Of a stretch of 64,000 nt of DNA, positions 1 through 8,875 are shown piece by piece. How positions within the stretch are numbered: position 1 is the stretch's first letter; each line of letters begins with the position of its first letter. The translations under genes and the position numbers were made by a program. This DNA comes from Butyrivibrio sp. AE3004 (GTDB lineage Bacteria > Bacillota > Clostridia > Lachnospirales > Lachnospiraceae), in NCBI RefSeq assembly GCF_000703165.1, contig NZ_JNLQ01000002.1, positions 1,240,001 to 1,304,000 of the forward strand. Direction: 5' to 3'. The notes beneath the pieces were generated by a model. It saw only the letters and a program-made list of their open reading frames with translations, did no database searches and was not told where the DNA came from.

Positions 1-37
1 CTGTGTATTCGTTAGTTTCAAATGTGGTATTGTTCAT
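1..37 (-). CDS. 5' end of a minus-strand gene, cut by window edge
   Basis: Reading leftwards from an ATG at position 37, twelve codons (MNNTTFETNEYT) stay open to the window edge. A purine-rich stretch (AAGG, about 8 nt upstream of the ATG on the minus strand) could serve as ribosome site. Nothing can be said about function. The call rests only on start plus ribosome-site context and may be wrong. Confidence 0.3.
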   Translation of the reverse strand, partial: MNNTTFETNEYT

Positions 38-359
38 GTTTTACCTTAAATCCTTTTAATTACTCATCAAATGCTATTATAAACGTATTCTTCGTTTAGT
101 GGAATTGCAAAAGTTTAAATTCTAAGAAACTGAGCAGAAAATCTGTATTTTGAAGGACTTTACACCTTTGAGTTCAAGAGGAAAGTAACATGTAGTTAAG
201 GTATTTATTTTTTTAGACGATAATATAATTGGAGTTTAGTAAATTCACTTTTTTATAATTATAATAAGAATGCAAATCATGTCAGTGCATGAGAGGAAAG
301 TGGAAACAAAACGTTATGTAAAATCCACTTATAGATAAGATGGAGTAAGAGGCTAATTT

Positions 360-806
360 ATGAGTTACGATTTATCTTCTTCAATGAATAGAATGACAGA
401 TCTTTATCTTGATAAGGCAGGACTTTCCGCAAGGCAGACAGGACTAAACGCAGGAAATTATGGAACGGTGTCTCTTGGCGGCGGAAACCGAAAGGACCTT
501 ATGGATAAAGTTACAAGCTCACTCAGTAGGGGAAAAGAGCTTAAGGGTAAATTCGGAAAAGAATTTGACGAAGTATATGATTCTCTGCAGGCAATGCGAA
601 CGCTGGATGCAACCATGAGACAGAGCTATGATATGAATCACAGGGATGATTATAAGAACACCAATGTGAAAAATGCCCATTCCGCTATGACCTTCTCAAA
701 GGGTAGTAGCAGGATAATGGACATGCTCACAAATCAGGTTAATTCCGAAATGGATGACAAAGTAAACAAAGCCATGAAGGATGGCCTTGACAGTTTATCG
801 GGCTGA
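360..806 (+). CDS. Hypothetical 148-aa soluble protein
   Basis: I do not recognise this family. The protein is hydrophilic, has no signal peptide or membrane segment, and is Met/Lys/Asp rich with a Gly patch near residues 38-43 (SLGGGN) followed by predicted amphipathic helices. GGAG lies about 12 nt before the ATG. Its last 12 bp overlap the 3' end of the convergent macro-NADAR gene (795-2123), so the two genes share a 3' boundary. The 359 bp upstream are AT-rich, with a TATAAT hexamer near 224 but no clear -35 box. A small helical protein, possibly secreted by a non-Sec route or acting as a partner of a neighbour, would fit, but this is speculation. Confidence 0.7.
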   Translation: MSYDLSSSMNRMTDLYLDKAGLSARQTGLNAGNYGTVSLGGGNRKDLMDKVTSSLSRGKELKGKFGKEFDEVYDSLQAMRTLDATMRQSYDMNHRDDYKNTNVKNAHSAMTFSKGSSRIMDMLTNQVNSEMDDKVNKAMKDGLDSLSG

Positions 807-2123
807 GAAGAAATCTCTGACAGCCATCAGAATAAAACCAACTTCATTTCTCGCCTGGAAATCGGAGTCAGCTTTGTGCCATTTCTGAGGCGGAGTTTTC
901 AGTGTGCCATCTGAAGAAATAAGGTCATCTTTAGATAAACCTGCTCCAAAGATATCATCATTGGGGCTTGCCTGAATTATTACGGAGTCACCGGTAGACA
1001 TCAGAGCATCAGCAAATGCTTTATCCGATAAGAATTTTCCTACGTTTCCGTTAAATATAACTTCACGGTAGCATTTTTTCCAAATAGCATCATCAAAATT
1101 TTTTATCTCACCGCCAAGCTTTTGGCAAATGGCAGGGTCAGGTTCATTCATTATCTTTGCATAGGTTTCAAAATCATTAAAGAGAAGAGCCTTCTCAGAT
1201 ACAACATACTGTTCTGCGGATAGGTAATTCCTTCCGTTTATGAAGACAGGTTCTCCCTGATACCACAATGAAAACTGGCAGAATTCATTGCTCTTTTCAG
1301 CAAGCCAGAAAGATACATAAGTATGATCTTTACCCTCTGAAATCTCATCAATCAGCCAGTCGATATGATACTTGTTGTATAGCGCCAAAGGAAAATCCGG
1401 CGGTGTTACAGGCAAAGAGAGAGAAGAGATAGCAGAGGAAAAAGAGTCGGAATCAGTTTTGGTTCCAGCTTCTAAATTATCTGATATCTCAGATTCGCCT
1501 GAGGAACCTGTTAAAGCTTCTGCTTCTGCTTCCAAGGCCTGATCTAAAGAAGATTTTTCGGCTTTCTTGCTTTTTCTTGCAGTCTTTTTCTTTGGCTCTT
1601 CTTTTTGTACAGGGGTAGCATTTTTTACAGCATTTGAATAAACCTCAAAACTCAGTGCGTCCGGAACGACCCAGCAAATATCTGTAAATGCATCCGGGTG
1701 TTCGGCAATAAAAGCAGAGACTGTTGCTACAGCGAGCGGAGCAGCCTTATCTAAAGGATAACCGTATTCATGTGTTGAAATGGAAGAAAAAGCGATTTTT
1801 TTGATATAGTTTTCTGATGCAATTTTTAGGGCACTGGTATAGCAGGAGGCGAGAAGCTGTGCCTCGCCTGCCATACCACCCATCCAGATGGGGCCAACAG
1901 AATGAATGACATATTCTACGGGCAGATTGTAACCAAGAGTAAGCTTGGAATCGCCGGTTTCACACCCGTTTAATCTTCGGCACTCAGTTTTAAGCTGTGG
2001 ACCGGCAGCACGGTGGATAATACCATCGAGACCGCCGCCTCCCAGCAGACTGTTGTTAGCCGGATTAACTATTGCATCGAAACCTGTAACCTTGGTTATG
2101 TCACCCTGAATCACGCGAATCAT
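795..2123 (-). CDS. Macro domain-NADAR domain fusion protein
   Basis: Residues 1 to about 165 form a macro (Appr-1''-p processing) domain: the N-terminus GDITKV, then NPANNSLLGGGGLDGIIH, is the ADP-ribose-binding signature of O-acetyl-ADP-ribose/ADP-ribosyl hydrolases. A Lys-rich then acidic low-complexity linker (about 172-235) leads to a C-terminal NADAR/YbiA-type domain (about 265-440), with SAEQYVVSEKA, VIFNGNVGKF and ASPNDDIFGAG matching the family pattern. Both families act on ADP-ribose derivatives or adducts. NADAR proteins have been reported to reverse guanine ADP-ribosylation in DarT1-type toxin-antitoxin pairs, and macro-NADAR fusions are known from comparative genomics. GGGGG precedes the ATG. 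No DarT-like toxin is visible nearby, so the role could be NAD-metabolite repair, phage defence or de-ADP-ribosylation. Confidence 0.87.
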   Translation of the reverse strand: MIRVIQGDITKVTGFDAIVNPANNSLLGGGGLDGIIHRAAGPQLKTECRRLNGCETGDSKLTLGYNLPVEYVIHSVGPIWMGGMAGEAQLLASCYTSALKIASENYIKKIAFSSISTHEYGYPLDKAAPLAVATVSAFIAEHPDAFTDICWVVPDALSFEVYSNAVKNATPVQKEEPKKKTARKSKKAEKSSLDQALEAEAEALTGSSGESEISDNLEAGTKTDSDSFSSAISSLSLPVTPPDFPLALYNKYHIDWLIDEISEGKDHTYVSFWLAEKSNEFCQFSLWYQGEPVFINGRNYLSAEQYVVSEKALLFNDFETYAKIMNEPDPAICQKLGGEIKNFDDAIWKKCYREVIFNGNVGKFLSDKAFADALMSTGDSVIIQASPNDDIFGAGLSKDDLISSDGTLKTPPQKWHKADSDFQARNEVGFILMAVRDFFSAR

Positions 2124-2163
2124 GTTGTCCCCCTTATGTGACTAATGAAATTTTTAAAAAGAA

Positions 2164-2727
2164 TTACTGAAATCTAACAGCCTTGTTGACCGTATCCTGA
2201 GCAATTGCCTCTGCAACGATGCCAAGACCGATAATCTGCAGGATAATGAAAAGAATGGAATTGCTTGCACTCTGTTCGCCCCTTATCTGGTCAACCTTTT
2301 CACCAAGTTTGTATGCCCAGAACCAACCGTAGATTCCACAGGTTACTATTGTCAGAAGAAACGCCAGTACGCCTGAGGTCTCATGCTGACGATTACATAA
2401 AACATTGGTTTCATCCGTAAGAACGATGAACCAATAAATATTGTAAATACCACAGGTAACAATACTTAAAATAATAGCAAGTGCGATACTTCTGCCTGTA
2501 ATACCTGCAGCAGCTAAGTAAGGCGGCTGCTGGAAATTACCTGGATTTCCGTTCTGATAATTAAAATTCTGATTGTTACCATAGGCATTTCCATTGTTGG
2601 GATTAAAACCAACAGGACCATCCTGAGGTGCCTGCCCCTGATTGCTATCCTGTACAAGTCTTGTTCCGCAATTAGTACAGAAATTAGTTGAATCCGGATT
2701 TTCTGCTCCGCAATTTGGACAAATCAT
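2164..2727 (-). CDS. Zinc-ribbon DUF4234 membrane protein
   Basis: The N-terminus is a short zinc ribbon with two CxxC pairs (CPNCGAENP and CTNCGTR) within the first 22 residues. A Gln/Asn/Gly-rich low-complexity segment (about 27-72) follows, then three hydrophobic helices (about 80-100, 120-140, 155-175) containing TCGIYNIYWF and TCGIYGWFW, the repeated motif typical of DUF4234. It is probably a small cytoplasmic-membrane protein; the function of the family is unknown to me. GGAGGAG lies 7 nt before the ATG. The gene sits 40 bp upstream of the macro-NADAR gene in the same direction, so the two may be co-transcribed. Confidence 0.85.
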   Translation of the reverse strand: MICPNCGAENPDSTNFCTNCGTRLVQDSNQGQAPQDGPVGFNPNNGNAYGNNQNFNYQNGNPGNFQQPPYLAAAGITGRSIALAIILSIVTCGIYNIYWFIVLTDETNVLCNRQHETSGVLAFLLTIVTCGIYGWFWAYKLGEKVDQIRGEQSASNSILFIILQIIGLGIVAEAIAQDTVNKAVRFQ

Positions 2728-2815
2728 TTTTCATCTCCTCCATAATAAATAAATTGATACATATCTGATTATATCATAATTTAGTGTATAATTATTCTCA
2801 AAGGGGGAAAATATT

Positions 2816-4288
2816 ATGCCGATTCTTGGAGCTTTCATGGTACCGCATCCGCCTATAATTCTTCCTGAAGTAGGTCGGGGTGAGGAAAAGAAGATTAGTA
2901 ACGTTACAGCCGCTTATGAAACGGTGGCTGATGTAATTGCTGCTCTAAAGCCTGAAACAATAGTTATTTCGAGTCCGCACAGCATAATGTATGCTGACTA
3001 TTTTCATATATCACCGGGGAACAGTGCCCAGGGAGATATGGGTAAATTTCAGGCAGAGGAAGTAAGCTTTGATGCAGAATATGATGAAGAACTCGTTTCA
3101 GCAATCTGTAGTATTGCGGAAAAAGGCGGGCCTGATTTTTATAATGAAGATAATGCCTCCGGGAAAGAAGGACAGGGAGGACTCTCTCTTCATGAATTTC
3201 CTGCGGGAACTCTTGGTGAACGTGAACCGCGACTTGATCACGGGACAATTATACCGCTTTATTTTATATGCCAAAAATATACGGATTTTAAACTTGTGAG
3301 GATAGGCTTGTCCGGACTTCCGCTTGCTGTGCATTATCAGATGGGACAGATAATTCAGAAGGCTGTGGAAGAAACAGGCAGACGTATTGTATATGTGGCA
3401 AGCGGTGATCTTTCCCATAAGATGAAAGAGGATGGACCTTACGGCTTTGTTCCCGAAGGACCGCAGTATGATGAACGAATCATGGATGTTTGCGGAAAAG
3501 GCGAATTTAAAAGATTGTTTGAATTTGATGAGAATTTTTGTGAAAAGGCCGCAGAGTGCGGACATAGATCCTTTGTCATGATGGCAGGTGCCTTGGACGG
3601 ACTTTCCGTAAAGGCAAATGCTCTTGTCCATGAAGCAACCTTTGGCGTTGGGTACGGAATATGCAGCTTTGAGGTGGGAGGCCCCGATGAAAACAGGCAT
3701 TTCCTTGATCAGTGGCGAAAAGAGAAACTCTCTGAACTTAGGCGCAGACAGGAGGATGAGGATCCTTATGTACAGCTTGCAAGGTTTTCACTTGAAAGTT
3801 ATGTGACTGCGGGAAAAACTTTTCATGTAAAAGATTTAAAAGGAACTGATTTCGAAAATCTACCTGAGGAAATGCTAAAACAATCAGCAGGTGCCTTTGT
3901 TTCAATTCATAAAAACGGAGCTTTGCGCGGATGCATCGGAACAATACTTCCGACCTGCGACTGTGTTGCGGAGGAGATATTGCAAAATGCCATAAGTGCA
4001 GGAACAAATGATCCAAGATTCCCCATGATAACCGCTGATGAGCTCCAATGGCTTGAAATAAGTGTTGACGTTCTTGATAAACCGGAACCCATTTCATCAC
4101 CCGATGAGCTTGATGTTAAGCGGTACGGTGTAATTGTAACTTCCGGGCATAAGCGGGGATTGCTTCTTCCTAACCTTGATGGCGTTGATAGTGTGATACA
4201 GCAGATTAACATAGCTTGTCAGAAGGCAGGAATACCAAAGGGAGAGGAAATCAGTCTGGAGAGATTTGAGGTTGTAAGACACTTGTAA
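2816..4288 (+). CDS. AmmeMemoRadiSam system protein: MEMO/LigB-like domain fused to AMMECR1 domain
   Basis: Residues 1-290 belong to the class III extradiol-dioxygenase/MEMO superfamily, with likely metal-site His residues in VPHPP, SPHS and DHGTIIPL, and a conserved SGDLSHK. Residues about 315-490 form an AMMECR1 domain with the hallmark LRGCIGT near residue 370. In many bacteria these are two genes (AmmeMemoRadiSam proteins B and A); here they are one chain, so stoichiometry is fixed at 1:1. The radical SAM partner follows 37 bp downstream on the same strand. GGGGG precedes the ATG. The chemistry of this system is not established; a redox or radical-based modification is the usual proposal. 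Confidence 0.9.
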   Translation: MPILGAFMVPHPPIILPEVGRGEEKKISNVTAAYETVADVIAALKPETIVISSPHSIMYADYFHISPGNSAQGDMGKFQAEEVSFDAEYDEELVSAICSIAEKGGPDFYNEDNASGKEGQGGLSLHEFPAGTLGEREPRLDHGTIIPLYFICQKYTDFKLVRIGLSGLPLAVHYQMGQIIQKAVEETGRRIVYVASGDLSHKMKEDGPYGFVPEGPQYDERIMDVCGKGEFKRLFEFDENFCEKAAECGHRSFVMMAGALDGLSVKANALVHEATFGVGYGICSFEVGGPDENRHFLDQWRKEKLSELRRRQEDEDPYVQLARFSLESYVTAGKTFHVKDLKGTDFENLPEEMLKQSAGAFVSIHKNGALRGCIGTILPTCDCVAEEILQNAISAGTNDPRFPMITADELQWLEISVDVLDKPEPISSPDELDVKRYGVIVTSGHKRGLLLPNLDGVDSVIQQINIACQKAGIPKGEEISLERFEVVRHL

Positions 4289-4325
4289 GAAAACATAAAC
4301 ATGTGTTTATGGACGAGGAGACTCT

Positions 4326-5159
4326 ATGCCAACATGTAACGTATGTCATCACAGATGCAATATAGCGGAAGGAAGCTTTGGGCTTTGCCATGCCAGAACC
4401 TGCAAAGACGGGAGGATATTCTGCGCAAATTACGGTCATGTTACATCCATAGCCTTAGATCCGATTGAGAAAAAACCGCTTAGCAGATTTTTTCCCGGAT
4501 CTAATATAGTTTCCGTGGGCAGTTATGGCTGTAATCTGCGATGCCCTTTTTGCCAGAATTATTCTATTTCATATGGCTTTGCCGATGAAGGGGTAGGGTA
4601 TGATGTTACAACTCCACAGCAGCTTGTAAACATTGCCCTGGAATATAAAAATCCGAAATATAAGAACATCGGAATAGCATTTACATACAATGAGCCTCTT
4701 GTGGGATTTGAATTTGTAAGAGACACGGCAAGGCTTAGTCATGAAAACGGGCTTAAAAATGTTCTTGTTTCAAATGGGAATGTTACAGGGGAGGTATGTG
4801 ACGAGATACTTCCTTTTATAGATGCTATGAACATTGACCTTAAGGGCTTTACCGATAAATATTATTCGGAGGTTCTTAAGGGAGACAGAAAGATGGTTAT
4901 GGATTTTATTGAGAAATCATCAAAGTCATGTCATATGGAGGTAACAACTCTGATCGTTCCCGGATACAATGATACACCGGAAGAAATCTCTGACCTTGCA
5001 GCCTGGCTGTCCGAACTTGGCGATATCACGCTCCACATTACCAGATATTTTCCGAGGTTCAGGATGACGGATGTACCTGCTACAGATGTGGAGCTGATAT
5101 ACTTACTTGCTGATACGGCGAGGCAAAAACTTAAATATGTATATACCGGTAATTGCTGA
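4326..5159 (+). CDS. amrS: AmmeMemoRadiSam system radical SAM enzyme
   Basis: This 277-aa enzyme has the radical SAM cluster motif CNLRCPFC near residues 68-75, ligating a 4Fe-4S cluster for SAM cleavage. The N-terminus carries an additional Cys-rich segment (CNVCHHRC, CHARTC) typical of the AmmeMemoRadiSam and PflA-like families. Downstream motifs FTYNEP and MNIDLKGF are also family-typical. The length is slightly shorter than many homologues (about 330 aa), mainly at the C-terminus. It forms a two-gene unit with the preceding MEMO-AMMECR1 fusion. GAGGAG precedes the ATG. It ends only 10 bp from the convergent HAD gene. Confidence 0.9.
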   Translation: MPTCNVCHHRCNIAEGSFGLCHARTCKDGRIFCANYGHVTSIALDPIEKKPLSRFFPGSNIVSVGSYGCNLRCPFCQNYSISYGFADEGVGYDVTTPQQLVNIALEYKNPKYKNIGIAFTYNEPLVGFEFVRDTARLSHENGLKNVLVSNGNVTGEVCDEILPFIDAMNIDLKGFTDKYYSEVLKGDRKMVMDFIEKSSKSCHMEVTTLIVPGYNDTPEEISDLAAWLSELGDITLHITRYFPRFRMTDVPATDVELIYLLADTARQKLKYVYTGNC

Positions 5160-5169
5160 TTTACACTTC

Positions 5170-6024
5170 TTAAGGAAGAAGATGCTTTATGTCTCCGTCT
5201 TTTACTATTTGTATCGTATCGGTGGTGACACCTGTATTTTTCATTTCTTCTGCTATTTTTTCATCAGTCCATTCAAAGGTGTTTAGGAAAATGCCGGGAA
5301 GACCGCATGCGGCAGCAATACCCATATCGCACATCATCTCATTTCCGACCATTACAGCGGATTTTCTGTCGATATTATATTCTTGTAAAAGCCACTCCAT
5401 GAACTCGGGCTGTGGCTTTTTTATTTGCTTATCGGAAGAAATATAGATTCCGTCAAGGCAGGAGACAATACCTGTCATTTCAAGCTCTGTTCTTGTAAAG
5501 ATTTCCTGGGCATTGGATAGAAGATAGAGCTTGCAGCCTTTTTCCCTTAGTGCTTTCAACGTGCTGATAGTATTTGGATAGCACTTTAAACGCTCGCGTG
5601 AAATAATTCTGAAGGTATTGCTTATCATGTGACACCACTCGCTCTGGGCAAGATCATCAACAGACATGAGCTTAACCGGATTCCCGTTGATTCTTGCAGC
5701 TGTTTCATGGAGATTTTTTGCCTCCACAAGAAGCCTTGCAAATACTCTTTCAAGAAGTATCTCAGGGTATTTTAAATCTATTTCCGGATGCCATATCTTT
5801 AGAATCTTGCGAAGGTGAATATCTTCCTCCTTACATAATTCGATGTATGCAGAGTGGAGTTCTTTGGGTGTGTAATCTGCACCGAAAGCAGCATAAATTC
5901 CCGCCATATACTGCCACAATTCAGATTTATTTTCATCTGTTTTTATATCGAGAAGTGTTCCGTAAAGATCAAAGATATATGTGTTATAAATTTTTATTGA
6001 ATTCTTTTTCATATTACGTGCCAT
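5170..6024 (-). CDS. HAD-superfamily hydrolase (HAD-IA type)
   Basis: Motif I FDLYGTLLD (nucleophile Asp near residue 18) is followed by a helical cap, motif II-like LLSNAQE near 198, KKPQPEF (Lys motif III) and VMVGNEMMCDMGIA (motif IV acidic pair). This is the arrangement of HAD-IA phosphatases. The substrate is unknown; the insertion around residues 70-130 makes the cap larger than in simple phosphoglycolate phosphatases. The annotated start gives MARNMKK; a second Met four codons in could also be used since the ribosome site (AAGAAAG) is weak. It is a monocistronic gene convergent with the radical SAM gene. Confidence 0.82.
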   Translation of the reverse strand: MARNMKKNSIKIYNTYIFDLYGTLLDIKTDENKSELWQYMAGIYAAFGADYTPKELHSAYIELCKEEDIHLRKILKIWHPEIDLKYPEILLERVFARLLVEAKNLHETAARINGNPVKLMSVDDLAQSEWCHMISNTFRIISRERLKCYPNTISTLKALREKGCKLYLLSNAQEIFTRTELEMTGIVSCLDGIYISSDKQIKKPQPEFMEWLLQEYNIDRKSAVMVGNEMMCDMGIAAACGLPGIFLNTFEWTDEKIAEEMKNTGVTTDTIQIVKDGDIKHLLP

Positions 6025-6080
6025 ACTTTCTTAATTTATATTATGAGGTTTCTGCTTTGCCGGTGACCCTATCATCATAA

Positions 6081-7715
6081 TTATTCGTTATCAGTTAAAA
6101 CAGCAATTCCGTTAGACGGAAGAGTAAGCTTATCGCCATCAAGAACAGCTTCCTCACCGCCTGTAGTCAGAGAAAAGGAGAGAACTCTGAATCCGTCAGC
6201 AGATTTATCTTTGCCAAGGTCAATCACAATGCTTTCACTACCATTATTTAAAGCGATAAGTACTTTGGAATTCTTGATTTTTTCATCAAGTTTATCAGAC
6301 GCATCCTTTATCCAGACTACATTTCTGTCTCCGGACAGACTGTCGATTATACTGCATTTTCCTCTTGCGATTGCAGGGTATGCATTTCTTATACCGATAG
6401 CCTTCTTATAGTAATTATAGATTGAATCCGGATCATCCTTCTGATCTTCAAGAGTACCATAGCTCATATTGAGCTTATCCATACCGTCGGGGCCTTTAGT
6501 CATTCCTTCAGTGCCTTCGGCTGCCCACTGCATGGGAGCACGTTTGTTTTCATCCTTGCCGGAGCCCTTCATTCCAAGTTCTTCACCGTAGTAAATAAAA
6601 GCATTGCCGCTCATAAGGAGATTTAGAGCTCCTGACAGTTTTGCACCGTCTTTTGCTGTTTTACCGGTGTAGTAGCCTGCACTTCTTGCCATATCATGAT
6701 TAGTATAAAAAGGAGCATTTACATATTTTTCATTATAGGAAGAGTAAAGTTTATCTTCATCAATCTGAGCCTGGACATATCTTGCAGGGGTCATTTTTCC
6801 TTTGGCACATTTTGCAACAAGCCCTTCGCTTCCTGAAAAATCAAAGTCGAAGAGGGAATCTATACCGCTTTCGTAATAAGGCGCATATCCACCGGATGAG
6901 GTCCAGGCTTCTCCTACAATGTAGGCATCGGGATCCATATCATGAACGGATTTTACGAAAGTGCCAAGTTCCTTAGTACTCTCAGAAACGTTGCCTGATG
7001 TGAACTGTGTTACGGCATCCATTCTGAAACCATCGCAACCTAAATCCAGCCAGAATTTTGCCATATCAGCCATTTCTTTTTGGACAGCTGCATTATCAAG
7101 ATTAAGGTCCGGCATTTGGGACCAAAACCTGCATTCATAGTAATAGTCTGTTCCTTCAAGCTTCTCATAACCTTCTTCTGCTTTGTCCGTAAAGTGATAG
7201 TAATTAATATATGGACATTCTGTAGAGTCCGGTGCTTTTCCTTTAGGAAGTCCAAGGAGATATTTCTTCGCCTCAAGAAACCAGGGATGCTGAGAGGAGG
7301 TATGATTTATAACTGTATCGTTGATTACACGGATACCTCTTTTGTGAGCCTCTTTGACGAGTTCTTTATAATCGTCGATAGTTCCGTATTCAGGATCAAC
7401 GTTACAGTAATCTGTAACATCATATTTGTGGTATGTAGTGGAAGGACAGATTGGCATGAGCCAGATCTGGTTACAACCAAGATCGTCAGTGGTTTTATCA
7501 TCACCATCATTTATGTAATCAAGTTTTTTTGTCACACCTTTCAGGTCACCGATTCCGTCACCGTCACTGTCATAAAACGAATAAACAAAAATTTCATAGG
7601 TGGTACGATAGAAATCATCGATTTTTGGAACTTCGACTTTTTTCTCTGCACATCCTGTAAGAGCAGAGCTTAGTAAAGAAGCTGCTAAAAAGCAGGAAAC
7701 AACGGCTTTTTTCAT
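6081..7715 (-). CDS. Secreted alpha-amylase family (GH13) lipoprotein
   Basis: A lipoprotein signal peptide (hydrophobic residues 5-20 ending in the lipobox LTGC) anchors the enzyme outside the membrane. The GH13 core starts with YEIFVYSFYDSDGDGIGD, and all catalytic motifs are present: DTVINHTS (region I), GFRMDAV (nucleophile Asp, region II), VGEAW (acid/base Glu, region III) and YTNHDM (region IV). NNGSESIVIDLG near the C-terminus marks the all-beta domain C. The size of 544 aa fits oligosaccharide-acting GH13 enzymes (alpha-glucosidase or maltodextrin-type amylase). GAGGAG precedes the start. It appears to be a single-gene unit, with no transporter next to it. Confidence 0.9.
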   Translation of the reverse strand: MKKAVVSCFLAASLLSSALTGCAEKKVEVPKIDDFYRTTYEIFVYSFYDSDGDGIGDLKGVTKKLDYINDGDDKTTDDLGCNQIWLMPICPSTTYHKYDVTDYCNVDPEYGTIDDYKELVKEAHKRGIRVINDTVINHTSSQHPWFLEAKKYLLGLPKGKAPDSTECPYINYYHFTDKAEEGYEKLEGTDYYYECRFWSQMPDLNLDNAAVQKEMADMAKFWLDLGCDGFRMDAVTQFTSGNVSESTKELGTFVKSVHDMDPDAYIVGEAWTSSGGYAPYYESGIDSLFDFDFSGSEGLVAKCAKGKMTPARYVQAQIDEDKLYSSYNEKYVNAPFYTNHDMARSAGYYTGKTAKDGAKLSGALNLLMSGNAFIYYGEELGMKGSGKDENKRAPMQWAAEGTEGMTKGPDGMDKLNMSYGTLEDQKDDPDSIYNYYKKAIGIRNAYPAIARGKCSIIDSLSGDRNVVWIKDASDKLDEKIKNSKVLIALNNGSESIVIDLGKDKSADGFRVLSFSLTTGGEEAVLDGDKLTLPSNGIAVLTDNE

Positions 7716-7795
7716 TTTTTCTCCTCATCAATAAACGCAAAAATACGAATATATACACCATGAATTGTACTAATTTTTTTTAATGAAAAAAACTG

Positions 7796-7824
7796 TTTAC
7801 ATTATTTTTTCTGTGTGCTATAAT
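7796..7824 (+). promoter_or_regulatory. Sigma-A promoter of tRNA-Trp
   Basis: TTTACA (7796-7801) and a perfect TATAAT (7819-7824) are separated by 17 nt and lie 32 nt upstream of the tRNA 5' end. This is a near-consensus vegetative promoter. Confidence 0.85.
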
Positions 7825-7856
7825 TTCTTTCGTTGGCGACGATGAGCGTCACGGAT

Positions 7857-7928
7857 AGGGGAATCATACAATGGCTAGTATTGCGGTCTCCAAAACCGTT
7901 CATGCGGGTTCGAATCCTGCTTCCCCTG
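7857..7928 (+). tRNA. tRNA-Trp (anticodon CCA)
   Basis: The cloverleaf folds by hand: acceptor AGGGGAA (7857-7863) with TTCCCCT (7921-7927), D stem ATAC/GTAT, anticodon stem GCGGT/ACCGT with a seven-base loop carrying CCA at 7890-7892, and T arm with TTCGAAT loop. The discriminator base G (7928) agrees with bacterial tRNA-Trp. The 3' CCA is not encoded. Confidence 0.93.
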
Positions 7929-7948
7929 CTAGGTTATAAGAGAGGTTG

Positions 7949-7982
7949 TGAAGAATTTATTTCTTCATAGCTTCATTTTTTT
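7949..7982 (+). terminator. Probable terminator of tRNA-Trp
   Basis: A 7-bp stem (TGAAGAA/TTCTTCA) with a 5-nt loop is followed after about 7 nt by a run of eight T. The gap between stem and T run makes this a moderate call. Confidence 0.5.
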
Positions 7983-8056
7983 ATGGTACAAATTATTTCA
8001 TTGTAAAAGTCTCAAAACATTCGGAATATATAAATACTACTTACTTATATTATCAA

Positions 8057-8106
8057 TTGCCCCCAAGTTCTGATGCTTCTCATAAAAGCACATGAATTGG
8101 GGGCAA
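8057..8106. terminator. Long inverted repeat between tRNA-Trp and VanZ-like gene
   Basis: TTGCCCCCAAGTTC (8057-8070) pairs with GAATTGGGGGCAA (8094-8106) with one bulged base; an inner TGCTT/AAGCA pairing extends the hairpin. It lies 12 nt beyond the stop codon of the minus-strand VanZ-like gene. There is no strong T tract, so it may be an RNA-stability or bidirectional termination element. Confidence 0.5.
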
Positions 8107-8117
8107 CTGTCATCATA

Positions 8118-8669
8118 TTATGAATGAACCTTCTTTTTTTTCGGTTCATTTGCAAGCGGTCTGAAAATCGTCATCCTTCCTGTCCAGCCTGTTATTCTGG
8201 TGATAATTATTCCAACCAGGGCACCACAGCTGTCAATTATGACATCACGCTTCTGGGGAGTACGTCCTGAAATGAAGGACTGATGGTACTCATCCAGGCA
8301 TGCATAGGATACGCAGATGATGCCTGCGACAATCACAAGTGGGAATCCGCGAAGACCGTAGACATAGAGTGGAAAAGCAACGGTTATCGCAAGGATAAGA
8401 TACTCTGTAAAATGCGCAAGCTTTCTTATATAAAACTGATAAACTGTACTGAGTTCTGAAATATGTGCAGCACTCCAGCCTCTGTCAAAAACATCATTTG
8501 TAACAGTAAGAACCTCCACACCAACTTTATAACTGAGCTCAGAGCTGGTATCGGCATCCTGTCCCGAAAAATTGAAAATAAGACACATCATTACTATAGC
8601 AGGCAGAAATGACATGGGCTTTAAAACGAATCTCAAAGTTTGCTTTATATATAGAAGAAAATATTTCAT
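8118..8669 (-). CDS. VanZ-like family membrane protein
   Basis: The protein has four to five hydrophobic helices and the conserved VanZ-family marks: FSGQ after the first helix, RKLAHFTEY near the middle, LDEYHQSF and RDVIIDSCGALVG near the end. The family is named after VanZ of glycopeptide-resistance clusters, but most chromosomal members are of unknown role. I place the start at the ATG at 8669 (AAGGTTGGTG upstream) rather than at an in-frame TTG four codons earlier. It is monocistronic, ending in the C-rich inverted repeat at 8057-8106. A second VanZ-like gene lies in the polysaccharide locus at 50692. Confidence 0.85.
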   Translation of the reverse strand: MKYFLLYIKQTLRFVLKPMSFLPAIVMMCLIFNFSGQDADTSSELSYKVGVEVLTVTNDVFDRGWSAAHISELSTVYQFYIRKLAHFTEYLILAITVAFPLYVYGLRGFPLVIVAGIICVSYACLDEYHQSFISGRTPQKRDVIIDSCGALVGIIITRITGWTGRMTIFRPLANEPKKKKVHS

Positions 8670-8875
8670 AATGATCACCAACCTTAATTATTTAAATGTA
8701 TAAAACTGTTTGGAAACAATACTTACAAAGCCTGTTTCCGCATATGTACAAATCATTTAGCAACAAGTATAACTCAAAAGTTTTATTTGAACAAATTGCC
8801 ATCTATACATTTTTTCTTCTTATGTTATAATTCATTGAGATAAATTGTTCTTTATGAATGCGAGGGGGCAGTCAT

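Noticed and set aside
3098..3700. 200-codon open frame on the minus strand inside the MEMO-AMMECR1 gene
   Set aside because: It is antisense to a gene with clear domain motifs and has no ribosome site or recognisable product.
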